The translations under genes and the position numbers were made by a program. 64,000 nt of DNA from Chrysophaeum taylorii (lineage: Eukaryota; Sar; Pelagophyceae; Pelagomonadales; Pelagomonadaceae). Location of the stretch: positions 102,948-166,947 of the forward strand of contig JAQMWT010000076.1 of the NCBI GenBank assembly GCA_029834535.1, in the 5' to 3' direction. The notes under the pieces are model-generated. The model ran no database searches and was not told the origin of the DNA. It saw only the letters and a program-made list of their open reading frames with translations. Positions 36,330 through 47,302 of the stretch are shown here, piece after piece; position 1 is the first letter of the stretch, and every line of letters begins with the position of its first letter.

Positions 36330-37408
36330 TCCTTACTACTAATCGACAGATGTTTGTCTGTCTGTTTGTTTGTTTGTTTGTTTGTTTGTTTGTTTGTTTG
36401 TCCCTCGATTTAGGGTAAGGATCAGGTAGGCGCGAGAGTAAGGATCAGGTAGGTGCGAGAGCCAGACAGTGATCCTCCAAGCCGTCTACGGCGACCTCGC
36501 AGACTATTTCCACGACCCGCGGCGGCTCTTTTAGCCAGCGCGCCATTCTCACGCCCCGTCGAAACGATGTTGTCGATGCTGACAACGCCGCGCGCATGAC
36601 CGCGGCCTTTTTTTCCCGGAGACGAGGCGTCGGAGTTCTTTTCGGCCGACTAGGTTGGATCGGAAGACGACGCCTCGCTCTTTACAGTAGAGATTTCAAC
36701 TCCCTGACAACCAACGGCATGCTGACTTTGATCGCGAGCTTAAAGTCTTCGCAACCTCGACCCGTCGCACGGCCACTGCAACGGTACCAGATACATGATC
36801 GATAGTGTCGTTGTCACCGAGGCTCCTCCAACCTGTATCCCTCAAGCCCCACCGACGCCAAACGATCAACAAGAGCCAGAGGCAGACGCCCCGCGAGGTC
36901 GGCGTCCTCTTGCCCAAGCCCGTCTTCTGCCACGTCCAGCTCTACGTGGCTCTCTGTCGATCGGCAACCCCGAGGAGATGTACTCATCTGGGTCGACGAC
37001 TCCACCCTACCCCACACGTGCTGCGCAATACCGATAAGCCCCCTCCCGGCGTCTACACGCGCACGGTAGGTGAACTTACTGGGACCAGGTGAACTTACTG
37101 GGGTTAGAGATTGGGACTAGGTGAACTTAGTGACCAGGTGTACTTACTGAGACCAAGTGAACATACAGGGGTTTTTAGAGTGAACGCAAAGGCGAGCGGC
37201 GTGTACGGATCAAAGCAGCTTAGATTGGCGGAGGTGAGAGCGACGAGCTCGAAGGAGAGTGGGGTGAGTGGACGTGAGCACGAGTGGGCTTACAACTTAC
37301 TGGGGTTAGAGATTGGGACTAGGTGAACTTACTGGGGCCAGGTGAACTTACTGGGGTTAGAGATTGGAACCAGGTGAACTTACTGGCGAACTTACTGGCC
37401 TGCACTTG
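36330..37408 (+). mobile_element. Helitron-like copy H7 (plus)
   Basis: It is 1079 bp long. Host A (36329) is followed by TCCTTACTACTAATCGACAG, and CCTGCACTTG ends at 37408, followed by host T. The (TTTG)n tract near the 5' end is expanded relative to H5. Confidence 0.65.
36470..37092 (+). pseudogene. Helitron helicase remnant in H7
   Basis: [19 protein letters not shown] carries Q-to-R in the motif. The region upstream (SLKPHRRQ) has diverged from the other copies. Confidence 0.55.
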
Positions 37409-37882
37409 TATTAATTTAAATATTAATTTAATTATTAATATTAATAAAAGATGTTAATAAAATAATGATAGGGTTTCGGGAGCTACTTTTCAACCCCGAT
37501 TCAAGCCCTGTTAGAGTCAGAGCTGAGAGCTCGCGGTCGATAAGAGAGCAGAAGCGTTGTTCTAAATGGACGATTCGAAAAGAAGACGCGCCTCCCACGT
37601 AGCCGAATAAACTTAGTAAGGATTGTGAAGAAACGTCGCCCTATCGTAGGAAAGGTCATCTTGAGGCACCTTTTGGATGATTTGGTGTTTCGAGGTGGTC
37701 TGATATCAGTGGTATTGATTGATTGAGTGCTTGATTGGTAGGTTTGTCGAGAAGGGGGGGCGCGCACCGGGGACTTCCTCCAATCACGTTCGTCCGAGGC
37801 ATGGGAGCAGAGAGGACGTGTCGGATAGTGAATGGAAACAAAGGCGAGGCACGCGATTGGATGCAGGTGTACCTAGCAGCAT
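37409..37882. other. Intergenic, 3' flank of UGP-PGM
   Basis: An AT-rich tract (37409-37470) is followed by non-coding sequence. No gene recognised. Confidence 0.5.
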
Positions 37883-40800
37883 CTACGTGATAACGGTGGG
37901 TTCGTCGCGGCCGGTGTATTCCTTGAGTTTGGAGAGCTGGAGCGCGATGTCGACGAGCTCGCCGACGACCTCGGAGACGTGCTTGTCGAAGACGGTGGGT
38001 TCGTACTTTTCGAGGTAGAGGCGGACAGTAGCGCCGGAGCCCGCAGTACCGGAAAGACGGAAAACGATGCGCGAGCCGTCGGCCATGAGGAAGCGGATGC
38101 CCTGGTTCTTGGAAACGCTGCCGTCGACGGGATCCACATAGCCGAAGACGTCGGCAGTCGCGATCGTGTAGGATCCAATCGTCTTGCCCGTGTTTTCGGG
38201 CGTCGCCGCCGTCATCATCGCCATCATCTCTGTCGCCCTCGCCTTGTCGACGCCCTCGTAGTCGTAGCGGCAGTAGTAGTTGCGGCCGTAGATCGCCCAG
38301 TGCTGCTTGACGATCGACTCGACGGTGACGAGGGGTGCCCCGGGGGTCTTGTTCGCCTCGGTCAAGACCGCGAGCCACGCCAACACCGCCCAGAGACCGT
38401 CCTTTTCGCGGACGTGGTCGGACCCCGTGCCGAAAGACTCCTCGCCGCACAGGAGGGGGGTGTAGTCGACGCCCTTGAAGAGTGCCTTCGAGTCCATGAG
38501 ATTCCCAAAATACTTCCATCCAGTCGGTGTTTCGAAGAGTGAAAGGTTGAGTTTGGCCGCGACGAGGTCGACGGCGCCGCTCGTAGGCATGGAGCGCGCG
38601 ACCGCCTTGAGGCCGCCCTGGGCCTTGAAGAAGGGGATCGCGTCGGAGTTCGCTGCGAGGACGGCGAGGGAGTCGGAGGGAGTGACGAAGAACTTGGTCC
38701 CGAGGATCATGTTGCGGTCGCCGTCGCCGTCGGAGGCCGCTCCGAAAGACGGGACGTCGTCGGCGGCCTCGACGGCGCGACCCGTCCGGTCGACGCCCAT
38801 CTTCTTGGTGAGGTCGACAGCGTAGGTGAGGTTGGGGTCGGCGTGGTGGCCGCCAAAATCTTCGAGCGGAGTCGCGTTGACGCACGTCGACTCGGGGAGC
38901 CCGAGCGCATCGACGAATAGCGCCTTGGCGTAGGGACCGGTGACGCCCGACATGGCGTCGAAGACCATCGTGAAGTCGGGTCGGGAGAGAAGAGTCTTTT
39001 TGATAGCGTCAAAATCAAAGACGGTCGAAAGGAGGTCGATGTGCGGCTTGATGCCGTCGACGACTTGGACGCACGCCATCGCCGAGCCGTCGGTCGCCGC
39101 CACCTTGGTTTCGCCGAGAACGGAGATGTCGACGTCGGGAAAGGCCTCGCACATCTCGACGGCCTGGATGGTCTGGGTGTTTTTGTAGATCAAGTCGGTG
39201 AGTTTTTCAGGCGCGGGGCCGCCGTTCTCGCAGTTGTATTTGATCCCAAAGTCCTCGTCGGGGCCGCCCGGATTGTGGGAGGCGGTGAGCAGAAAGGCGC
39301 CGAACGCCTTCTGCCAGACCGGGCCGCGTTCCCTGATGATCGCCGAGAGGGCGGGGGTAGACGCGATGCCGTCCTTGGCAATCCAGATCCGGCGCACGCC
39401 ATTGGCGACGGCAATTTTCACGATGATCTGGATCGCCTTGTCGTTGTAGTAGCGACCGTCGCCGCCGATCACGAGGGTCTCGTTGGCGACGTCCGAGCCC
39501 GCCGTCTTGAGGGCCGCGAACGTCGCTTGGACAAAGTTGTGGAGGTACAAACCCTCAACAAAGACCTTTGTTTTTTTGCGAAGGCCCGACGTCCCCGGCT
39601 TCTGGCCGTCGATCGGCGCCGTCTTCACCTTGGTGACCTTGAGGGGACCGAGGCCCGGGGCTGCCGTGAGGTCGACCGTCGCGTTCTCGTAGACGCCGGG
39701 CGGGAGCGTCTTCGGCTCGTCCGACTCGTTTATGATCGTGACGTCCCCCTTGAAGACGTTTTTCGACGACATCCGCACCTCGCCCGTGATCTTGAGCTTG
39801 GAACACCCCTTGAGCGACGGCGCGCCGAGGAGGGAAGCCTCGAGTTGCTGGACGAGCTTGTACTTCTTCGAATCGAGCGACACGACGGGCGCGGGCGTGG
39901 TCGCGAGCACGGGAATCGCCTCCTCGACGACGTAGGCGTCCGACCGCAGCAGCAAGAGGTCGTTGCACTTTTTCACGGGCGCGAACCTCGTGCGCGGCAC
40001 GACGATCGCCGTCGCGCCCTTAAAACTCTCGATCGCCGCGCCCATCGCCGTCTCGAGCTGGTACACTTTGGTCGACGAATCGTCCTTGGGGTCCACCGTT
40101 TTCTTGTTTTTGATCATCGGGAGCGGCACGATTCCGCCAGACGCTTCGAGCAACGCCTTGAGCGCTTCGATGTCGATCCAGAGGTTGTTCGTGTTGAAGT
40201 ACTTGTGCACCGTGATATCCTGGAACTTGGCCTCGTCCTCGTCGGGACATTGCGCCGCTTCGCGCAGAAGCAGCTGTCCTCCCTTCTTCATGACGGCGAG
40301 GTGACCGCCCTTCTTGTCGTTGGCAGTCCGCTCGCAACACTCCATCATGAACGGCGCCCCGCTCGCCGCAAAGTATTGCAACAGCTTGACGTCCAACGTC
40401 GCGCCCAGGTTGTCCGAGTTGGACACGAACATGTACTTGACGCCGTCCGCGAGGAGAGCGTCCAACTTCCCCGACCCCACCAGCGCGGCGTAAAGGTCGC
40501 CATGCCCGGGAGGGCACCACTCGACGCTCGGCTTTGCGGGCCACAGCGCCGGCACGAGCGTCTCCGTGTCGATCTTGGGGACCTTGTTCTGCACGAACTC
40601 CTCGACGCGCAACGCCGGGTACTTGGCGGCAAAGAACGCCATCGTGTCGGCGGACGTCGCGAACGAGTTCATCAGCAAGAACCGCAAATTGGACCCCAGC
40701 GACTCGCGCATGCCCGCGATCTGCTTGGCCGTGAGATCGAGGAACGTGTCGGCCCCTTTGACGATTAACAAAGATTTCGCGTAATCGAGCCCCATCGACG

Positions 40801-41041
40801 TTCCGAGTCCGCCGTTCAGCTTGACGACCACCGTCTTGGCCAGCAACGCCGGATCGACCTTTTCCGCCTTGACGTCATCGAGCTTGGGGATCCCCGAAGC
40901 GGGCTCGATTTCAGATTCGGGAATCATCCCGGACGCCCCCGAGCACAGCGCTTCGTACGCACTCTTGAACGCGAGCACGGCGGCGTCACCGAGGCCGTCG
41001 GCGCGCATCTTGGCCTCGAACGGCGCGAAGTCACCGCCCAT
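37883..41041 (-). CDS. Bifunctional UDP-glucose pyrophosphorylase / phosphoglucomutase fusion
   Basis: The 1052-residue intronless product starts at ATG 41041. The N-terminal half is a UGPase: LNGGLGTSMG nucleotide loop (residues 75-84), WCPPGHGDLY uridine-binding region, and NSDNLGATLD. The C-terminal half is an alpha-D-phosphohexomutase: TASHNPGG active-serine loop (about 584-591), DGDGD metal loop (about 770), GEESFGTGSDHVREKDG sugar loop (about 863-880) and FRLSGTAGSG phosphate loop (about 995-1004). All catalytic residues look intact. The protein would interconvert glucose-6-phosphate and glucose-1-phosphate and make UDP-glucose from the latter, feeding beta-glucan (chrysolaminarin), cell-surface and galactolipid synthesis. 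Such fusions are known in diatoms, brown algae and oomycetes. No plastid presequence; probably cytosolic. A 575-codon open frame on the other strand is a GC shadow. Confidence 0.95.
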   Translation of the reverse strand: MGGDFAPFEAKMRADGLGDAAVLAFKSAYEALCSGASGMIPESEIEPASGIPKLDDVKAEKVDPALLAKTVVVKLNGGLGTSMGLDYAKSLLIVKGADTFLDLTAKQIAGMRESLGSNLRFLLMNSFATSADTMAFFAAKYPALRVEEFVQNKVPKIDTETLVPALWPAKPSVEWCPPGHGDLYAALVGSGKLDALLADGVKYMFVSNSDNLGATLDVKLLQYFAASGAPFMMECCERTANDKKGGHLAVMKKGGQLLLREAAQCPDEDEAKFQDITVHKYFNTNNLWIDIEALKALLEASGGIVPLPMIKNKKTVDPKDDSSTKVYQLETAMGAAIESFKGATAIVVPRTRFAPVKKCNDLLLLRSDAYVVEEAIPVLATTPAPVVSLDSKKYKLVQQLEASLLGAPSLKGCSKLKITGEVRMSSKNVFKGDVTIINESDEPKTLPPGVYENATVDLTAAPGLGPLKVTKVKTAPIDGQKPGTSGLRKKTKVFVEGLYLHNFVQATFAALKTAGSDVANETLVIGGDGRYYNDKAIQIIVKIAVANGVRRIWIAKDGIASTPALSAIIRERGPVWQKAFGAFLLTASHNPGGPDEDFGIKYNCENGGPAPEKLTDLIYKNTQTIQAVEMCEAFPDVDISVLGETKVAATDGSAMACVQVVDGIKPHIDLLSTVFDFDAIKKTLLSRPDFTMVFDAMSGVTGPYAKALFVDALGLPESTCVNATPLEDFGGHHADPNLTYAVDLTKKMGVDRTGRAVEAADDVPSFGAASDGDGDRNMILGTKFFVTPSDSLAVLAANSDAIPFFKAQGGLKAVARSMPTSGAVDLVAAKLNLSLFETPTGWKYFGNLMDSKALFKGVDYTPLLCGEESFGTGSDHVREKDGLWAVLAWLAVLTEANKTPGAPLVTVESIVKQHWAIYGRNYYCRYDYEGVDKARATEMMAMMTAATPENTGKTIGSYTIATADVFGYVDPVDGSVSKNQGIRFLMADGSRIVFRLSGTAGSGATVRLYLEKYEPTVFDKHVSEVVGELVDIALQLSKLKEYTGRDEPTVIT

Positions 41042-41201
41042 AACGCAGCAGCAGCAGCAGCAGCAAAGACGTCTTTCTTAGCACGCGCCGGACAGATCCT
41101 CTGCGATGATGTGACGTGGGCTGAGGCGTCAGTTCACTTCAGCGGCAAGCGAATCTACTACTACTACCTACTACTTACTTCCCGTTGAGAAGATCGCAGG
41201 A
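41042..41201. promoter_or_regulatory. Shared upstream region of UGP-PGM and Vipp1
   Basis: The two ATGs are divergent and about 230 bp apart (41041 and 41268). A (CAG)5-6 tract at 41046-41065 lies in the UGP-PGM leader. No TATA box is evident. A bidirectional promoter is inferred from spacing alone. Confidence 0.4.
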
Positions 41202-41267
41202 ATGCAACCCGTTGAGAAAGCCGTTGTTCCGCGATCCCTCGAAGCCGACGACGGCAGCAAAAGAACC

Positions 41268-42238
41268 ATGATGACGACGATCATTATTTTGGGGGCGTCG
41301 ATGGTGTCGGCGCTCATCGTTCACCCGGCGCCCTCGTCGAGCAGACCACCGCGGGTCGCGACGGCGCGCCGGATCGAGATGAATCTCTTCGATCGCTTCA
41401 CCCGGGTCGCCAAGGCCAACCTCAATAACGTCCTCCAGAAGTGGGAAGATCCCGAAAAAGTTCTCAACCAGGCAGTCGAGGAGATGCAAAAGGATCTCGT
41501 TAAGATCCGGCAGAGCTACGCCGAGGTTATGGCGACGCAAAAGCGAATGGAGCGCCAGAAACTCGACGCCGAATCCATGGCGAACGAATGGTATCGACGA
41601 GCGCAGCTCGCCCTCGAGTCCAACGACGAAGAGCTCGCCCGCGAGGCCCTCACTCGCAAGCAACAGGCGAGCGACACCATCGCCAACCTCGACCAGCAGA
41701 TCGCCGTACAGTCCGAATCACTCCAGAAATTGTACGATTCTATGTCCGAGCTCGAGAACAAGATCACCGAAGCCAAGGCAACAAAAGACCAGTACATCGC
41801 GAGGGCGCGAACCGCCAAGACGGCCACCAAAGTCAACGACATGCTCAGCACCGTCAGCGGCACCACCTCGGTCGACGCCTTCGAGCGAATGAAGGAAAAG
41901 GTCGAGATGCTCGAGAGTCAGGCGGAGGTCTCGGGACAGCTCACCGCCGGCGGCACCACCGTCGACATGGAAGCCAAGTTCAAAGCCCTCGAGGCGGGCT
42001 CGCAAGTCGACGACGAGCTCTCCCGGATGAAGCGACAGCTCATGGCTCCGGCCGACGCCCCCCCCGCCGACGCGACGACCGCGACCGCGACCGCGACCAA
42101 GGTCGTCGACGCGACCTCAACAACCGCCGTGAGTGCTGTACATCTCGTCTCTGCAAAAAATTTTTACCTCGTTGGTCCTGCTACTCACAGGCCGTCGAAG
42201 ACGAGCTCAAGAAGCTCAAAAACGCAAAGGTCGAATGA
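41268..42238 (+). CDS. VIPP1: Vipp1/IM30 (PspA-family) thylakoid membrane protein, plastid-targeted
   Basis: There are two exons, 41268-42128 and 42191-42238, with a 62-nt GT-AG intron (donor GTGAGT). The spliced product is 302 residues. The N-terminus MMTTIIILGASMVSALIVHPAP looks like a signal peptide, followed by a basic, Ser/Arg-rich transit-like stretch, as expected for a complex plastid; I therefore prefer ATG 41268 to the in-frame ATG at 41202. The mature part starts MNLFDRFTRVAKANLNNVL (membrane-binding helix of PspA/Vipp1) and continues as a long coiled coil (EDPEKVLNQAVEEMQKDLVKIRQSYAEVMA). The C-terminal exon adds VEDELKKLKNAKVE. The family forms ESCRT-III-like rings and rods that protect and build thylakoid membranes. 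Confidence 0.9.
42129..42190 (+). other. Intron of the Vipp1 gene
   Basis: GTGAGT...CTCACAG, 62 nt. Removing it restores the conserved C-terminal helix in frame. Confidence 0.8.
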
Positions 42239-43190
42239 GGATGGTGATTCCATTCGTGGTGGATCTGCGGCCCGCGATCGGAGACGGCCGAGGATGCGAG
42301 GTGAACACCGTTCGTTGTGTGAAGCGTAGCAACATATTCTTATTTTACTTCGGGTATCCTTCCTTCGTCCCTCTCTCCATTCCTCTCTCCCTCCCTTCCT
42401 TCATGTCGCCCTCTCCCTATGGCGGATGATACGAACACTCCCCGGACCTGGGGGCGGGGGAGGAAGGGAGAGAGATCCTCGGACCATCCGATTCTATCCT
42501 ACTTGCGGGGGTGGATAGGTGCCCAGCCGCGTGGTCCTGGAGGCCGGTGAGTGTTTCATCACCGGGGGTTTGGAAGGTCGACCGCAATGCGAACACACGA
42601 TCGGGCTCAATATGCTCGAAATGTTCGCCGCGCCCTCGTTGACGCGAACGCTAGCCGGCCGCCCGAGAGAGGTCCCCGGCTTCGCGCGTCACTGGGTTTC
42701 ATCATTCCTTCCTACGCGCATCCAAAAACACCGGGGTCACATGTCCGATCAGTGAGCGACAAAATGGGCTGATCGCGCACCCAAACCAAGAAGCAAGCGA
42801 GCAAGGTGGCCGGATTCGCAAGATGTATGCGACGAGGTAAAGGCGAAACGGGTCACACGCGCAGTAGGAACGACTCACGGGCCCAATGAGATCAGCAGCA
42901 CACGCGACTCCGTTATAGTGCCGCCGCGGAGTTACCGTTCTTCAATCACCTTCTCTGCTGAATCTCCCGCCTTCTTGTGTTCAGCCTGCGCCTACCTGAC
43001 TATTCAACCTCTCGAGGTGCTTCGAAATCATGCTCTGCGCCGCTAAGCCCGTTCCTCTCGCACTCGCGCGCTCTCGCTTCCCTTCAACCCTCATCTCTGC
43101 TTGTTCTGCAGCGACTACTGCTTCATGGTCCGCTCACATATACGGGGCTATCGCCTCCTTGCAGTTTCAAAACGGCACTGGATTATATGG
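42239..43190. other. Intergenic, no gene recognised
   Basis: Contains an open frame at 42519-42755 with no recognised homology and C/T-rich stretches. Nothing else is supported. Confidence 0.4.
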
Positions 43191-43198
43191 TTTTTAAC

Positions 43199-43976
43199 CA
43201 GCGTTGGGAATTCACTGGGCTCACTTCACTAGGTTCACTGAATTTGGTTCACTTCATTTCAATTCACGTCACTTCACTTCACCGAAATTTTGTGTCAAAA
43301 GTCCAGTGTTCACTTCACATTCATTCACTTTGGCTGACGGCCCCTGACCCCGTCTGATGAGCGAAGTCGAGCCGCGCTACCTGGAGGTGGAGGATAATGT
43401 TGATGATGAGGAGGAAGCGCGGAACAGAAGGAGGAGCACAAGAAAAAGCCGATGTCGATGCTGAAGTCGAACACGCCCGGCAAAACTCGATGATAAACCA
43501 GGAAAACGTCTTGCTCGGCGGGACGAGGCGGACAGAGTTGCCCTACTGCGCGTGCAGAAGAATTTCATTGCGGCGGCCCGGATCAAGCATAGCGACCTCG
43601 CCGAGACCGAGTTCAAAAACGCCGGAAGCACTATCCCCGACGACACTGCGGGTATGGGGTCTGATGAGGAAGGAAGAACAAGACGAAGATACCGAGGTCT
43701 TTCACATCGCCTAAAGTAAGAAACACTGAACACCATCCACGGCGACTCCTCCTTCGCCCCGAAACGCGAATTAATCTAAGAGGACCAGACCTAGGCAATA
43801 GCGGGCGGGGGCACGGAACTGACGGGGCGCGGTAGGGACCGGTTAAAAAAAAAAGTGGTGTTCACTTCACCACGATAGCCACGTAGGGCGACGTGTTCAC
43901 TTCAAATCACTTCACCAAAAGTGCGTGGCTGGTGAAGTGGTTCACGTTCACTTGCTGAAGTGAATTCCCAACGCTG
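43199..43976 (+). mobile_element. hAT-type element with perfect TIR and 8-bp target duplication
   Basis: It is 778 bp long. Terminal inverted repeats CAGCGTTGGGAATTCACT / AGTGAATTCCCAACGCTG match closely (one spacer base differs). TTTTTAAC is duplicated at 43191-43198 and 43977-43984. Sub-terminal (TTCACTTCAC)-type repeats lie at both ends. The interior open frame (43397-43714) is too short for a transposase, so the element is non-autonomous. Confidence 0.85.
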
Positions 43977-43984
43977 TTTTTAAC

Positions 43985-45490
43985 CCTTCTATTCTTATCC
44001 ACATTCGCAGCACTTTCGCAGGAGAGTGGAAGTTACGGCGCCTTTGAACCTGTGCCTCGCGAGGCCATCCGTCCTCCCGGCGTAGGTCGACACCTGTTAG
44101 CCTGCCGGGTGGGCCGGTTCGAAGCCGGAACATTCGCAGTCGGACGGGTTATGGCCGGGGGGCGCAGAAGGAAAAGTCAACGACGAGATGGTTGTAAGTC
44201 ACTTCGCGGTCCCCGCGCCTCATGGCGAGAAGTGTCAACTCTCCCCCGACGCCCCTTCCAACACCCCTCGTCTCTCGGCTCTGATCCCTCGCGCCACGAC
44301 GCTGGGATTAGGAGTAAACTCAAAGGCTAGAGGGCGGAGCGTACGCCGATCAAAGCAGCTTCGATTGGCGGGGGTGACAGCGTCGAGCGGAAAGGAGAAT
44401 GGAGTGAATGGAAGGAAGGATGTTGACGCAAGCCGATTATAGGGGGCAGCCAGGTGCTAGCCTAACCGTCCGGGCGCCGCCAGGGACCCGGCGGCCGAGA
44501 GACGTAGGGGCCATTGGCGTTTCTGTAAGCGTCTTGACGCTACGTGAAGTGCGCCTGCGCGTAATCCCGTTGCTGGAGGTGGGCGGTGGCTGCACGGCGC
44601 TCGGATTAGCCTCAGTACGTGGGCTGGCCAAAAGTGGTTTAGTTAAAGTTAAAGTTTCGGTCCGCCACGTCATGCCACGTAAGCGTATCCCTGATTATTG
44701 ACCAGACCATGGCGCCACCGACCCCGCCGCGCGAGGGAAGTCGGCTCTGCTACCGCGAGCGCCCGAGAACGCACGCGCCGCATGGCCGCCGTGGCTAGCG
44801 CACTGGCTGGTGCCCCCACCATCCTTCAATGCACACCACTGCGCGTGTTGATATTACTGGTTGACGTCGTCCGCCGTCCTTTTGAAGAGATTTGGCGCGT
44901 AATTGGTACGGAAGGCCTCGGCCTTGGTGAGAACTTGAGGTAGGCCCCTTTCGGGGACTTGATAATCTTGAAGAAGAACGGTGTGTTGACCACGATGAAC
45001 GGCTGGGCGGTGGCGACGAGACTCGTTGGTGTTCTTGGTGATGTCGGCGGCACGTTTCGAGTCGCAGACGTCAGCATACCCCTCGATCCTCCGCTGCTTT
45101 GACTTCGAATGCGCCACGAGGACGGAGCCGGACGCCGCCGACATCAACGACACTGTTTCCGCGGTGCGAAGGTCATGGGCCATGGAGTCCCACGCACGAT
45201 ATCCGACTCCTGGACCGCCTTCGACGTGCTCTTCTTGGAGAGTCCTCGCTTAACCTCCCCGGACATGTACTCACACTCGAAATCTACACGCTTAGTCCAC
45301 TGCGCCACCTTGACCGTCCTCGTCCTGCGCTTGACGTCGCAACTACGGGCGCGCAAATCTAGTTTATGACGGAAGATAACACAGGGGTATATATACTATA
45401 TATGTATATAATATAGCCCCGGGCACTCGCACACACCAGGACCGGCATTCCTACCCTCACCTTTTGGATACTCCTTACGTTGTGACGTAG
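43985..45490. other. Repeat-derived region with decayed frames
   Basis: 44050-44230 is a LINE fragment related to 25800-25600. 44311-44410 matches the Helitron tail (GATCAAAGCAGCTTCGATTGG). On the minus strand 45356-44854, a broken frame reads GEVKRGLSKKSTSKAVQESD, RRIEGYADVCDSKRAADIT and QPFIVVNTPFFFKIIKSPKG. It is a decayed protein of unknown family. 45380-45415 is a TATA-rich simple repeat. Confidence 0.4.
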
Positions 45491-45493
45491 TCG

Positions 45494-46213
45494 TCACAGA
45501 AAAGGGTTATAAGGTAAAGGAGGTAGGGCAAGCCCTAAGAGATAGGGTAAGCCCTTGTTTCCGCCACAGGACTCCCCTAGTTTGATTACGAGCTGCCCTA
45601 AGCGAGTGGCTCGTTTGCGTTTAGCGCGGGCTTTCGCATCTCGAGCATCTCGGAACTTGATTCGGTAGTACACGCGCCTGATAACGTGGTAGGGCACCTT
45701 GCCGCCGCGCAAGGTGAATTTGGGAACTAACACATCAACCTCGTGAGGAGAGAAGTCAGAACGCAGGGAGTGGAGTCTTTTGTCAGCTTCGAACCTATCG
45801 GTAAAGCTACAACCATCAATATCCTTGTATTCGGGCTTGAGCAGGCGAGTAGAAAGACTAGATGTCGGTTGAAAGTAGGAGGGCTTGTCATAGGGACCGA
45901 GATCGGAATAAAAGTGAGAAGCAACACGATTGTTTTCGAAATCATAGCGTTCGTAAACTTCAGCTACATATATCCTCTTACGCCAATTGGACCTTTTGTG
46001 ATCCGGAATCGAATATCTGCGATTAACCTTCGACGCAACCGCCTCTCGAAAGTACTGGACAACCAAGTACGGACGCGCTGAGAGGTTTTTCAAAGCGAAA
46101 ATTGAAAAAACACAAACAAAACGATATAATATTAAAATAATATCGATATAAAACGAAATTATGTTTTGGTCCGTTATATAAAACGTTTTGAGCTGTTCAA
46201 TAATCCGGAGCAA
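45494..46213 (-). CDS. Hypothetical protein, AT-rich
   Basis: This 239-residue frame has a hydrophobic N-terminus (IISFYIDIILILYRFVCVF) and a strongly basic C-terminal part (YRIKFRDARDAKARAKRKRATRLGQL). Its base composition is much lower in GC than neighbouring host genes, pointing to mobile or foreign origin. The start is uncertain: the N-terminal hydrophobic stretch comes from very AT-rich DNA and may not be coded. No family was recognised. Confidence 0.3.
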   Translation of the reverse strand: MLRIIEQLKTFYITDQNIISFYIDIILILYRFVCVFSIFALKNLSARPYLVVQYFREAVASKVNRRYSIPDHKRSNWRKRIYVAEVYERYDFENNRVASHFYSDLGPYDKPSYFQPTSSLSTRLLKPEYKDIDGCSFTDRFEADKRLHSLRSDFSPHEVDVLVPKFTLRGGKVPYHVIRRVYYRIKFRDARDAKARAKRKRATRLGQLVIKLGESCGGNKGLPYLLGLALPPLPYNPFL

Positions 46214-46810
46214 AACAACATGACATTGTCTTGTACTACGTTACAATTCTGTGTTTAGGTTTCTAGGAATCTGACGACCACAATATGCCGGTGAAAAAGA
46301 AAGTATCTTGGTATCATAGATATATAGGTATCATAGATATATATACTGTATAAAAGAAAAGAATACTTGGCGTATTCAGCGAGCAAGTTTCTAGGAATGT
46401 GACGAAGGAGTATCTTGGTATCTTTTCTTTGCATGAGATTCAACAATACGTAAACAATCTGTGATGGGGTTCTCAACTCGCGCATAAGGTCCTTGTCTTC
46501 TCCTCTCGGTTTTCGACCCGACTAGCCGCGTCCTGCTCGCGCTCTTTGCTGACGACTGTTTCGAAGACAGTCGGTTAGTTAGTTCTATTTTTACTTTATG
46601 GGGCCATTTCACGTCATGTAGGTGTTGTTTGGATGGTTTGGTGCTCAGCTTCGTGCACACAGAAATATTGCATGGTACCATTCGCGAGTGCTGGCTCTTG
46701 CGGTTGACTGCGCCGGTGGGTGCTGCTTAATACTGATTTCACTAGTGATACCTCCCCTCCTTGGTTTTTTCTTATCATCATCATTGTTGTTGTTGTTGTT
46801 GTTGTTTGCA
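46214..46810. other. AT-rich intergenic DNA
   Basis: GTTTCTAGGAATSTGACGA occurs twice (46257 and 46386). TATC/ATAG simple repeats and a (TTG)n tract (46785-46807) are also present. No gene recognised. Confidence 0.4.
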
Positions 46811-46812
46811 TC

Positions 46813-47135
46813 TACTAACGAACTTCGGACCTCTCCCGGGCATGGGAGCCAGGCTGGGCCGGCTCCTGGATCACAGAGCAAAATCACACAGTTGGGGTAG
46901 AGGCGAGGGATGAAAAAGGCTTTGATGGCGGACCGCCACTGCGCGCGGTCTTGTGCGAGGTCGTGCCACGAGTTGAAGGGGATATCGCATGTCCGGAATG
47001 CCTTGGTGAGCGTCCTCCCGTCCGTCATCTGCGGAGCCCCCGGTGGGCGCTTGGAGCGGGCCCAAGACGAGAGCATCTTGCGAGGGAGTCGGGAGAAGGG
47101 CATGCGGGTTTGCAACTTTCAGGCTCAAAGAGCAT
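46813..47135 (-). mobile_element. LINE reverse-transcriptase C-terminus fragment
   Basis: The minus-strand frame 47115-46813 reads MPFSRLPRKMLSSWARSKRP, GAPQMTDGRTLTKAF, WHDLAQDRAQWRSAIK, the typical end of a LINE ORF2 product. The 3' end shares TCCCATGCCCGGGAGAGGTC with the other copies. It extends further 5' than the copies at 26606 and 51640. Confidence 0.65.
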
Positions 47136-47302
47136 GATTACGTCTGTGGGATTGATGGTTGCACCAACAAGTCGTCGAATGACAAAGGCCACAATATTCT
47201 TGAGGGTGGTTACTACTAGTATTCAGGAAGCAGCGCGTACGACACCAATTTGCTACCGTCATGTCGAGGAGTCACCGCCAATGATTGCTGAACGCCCGGA
47301 GA

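Noticed and set aside
39041-40768. 575-codon open frame opposite the UGP-PGM gene
   Set aside because: It is the antisense of a gene with strong GC bias at third positions; composition is Arg/Asp/His-rich with no domain.
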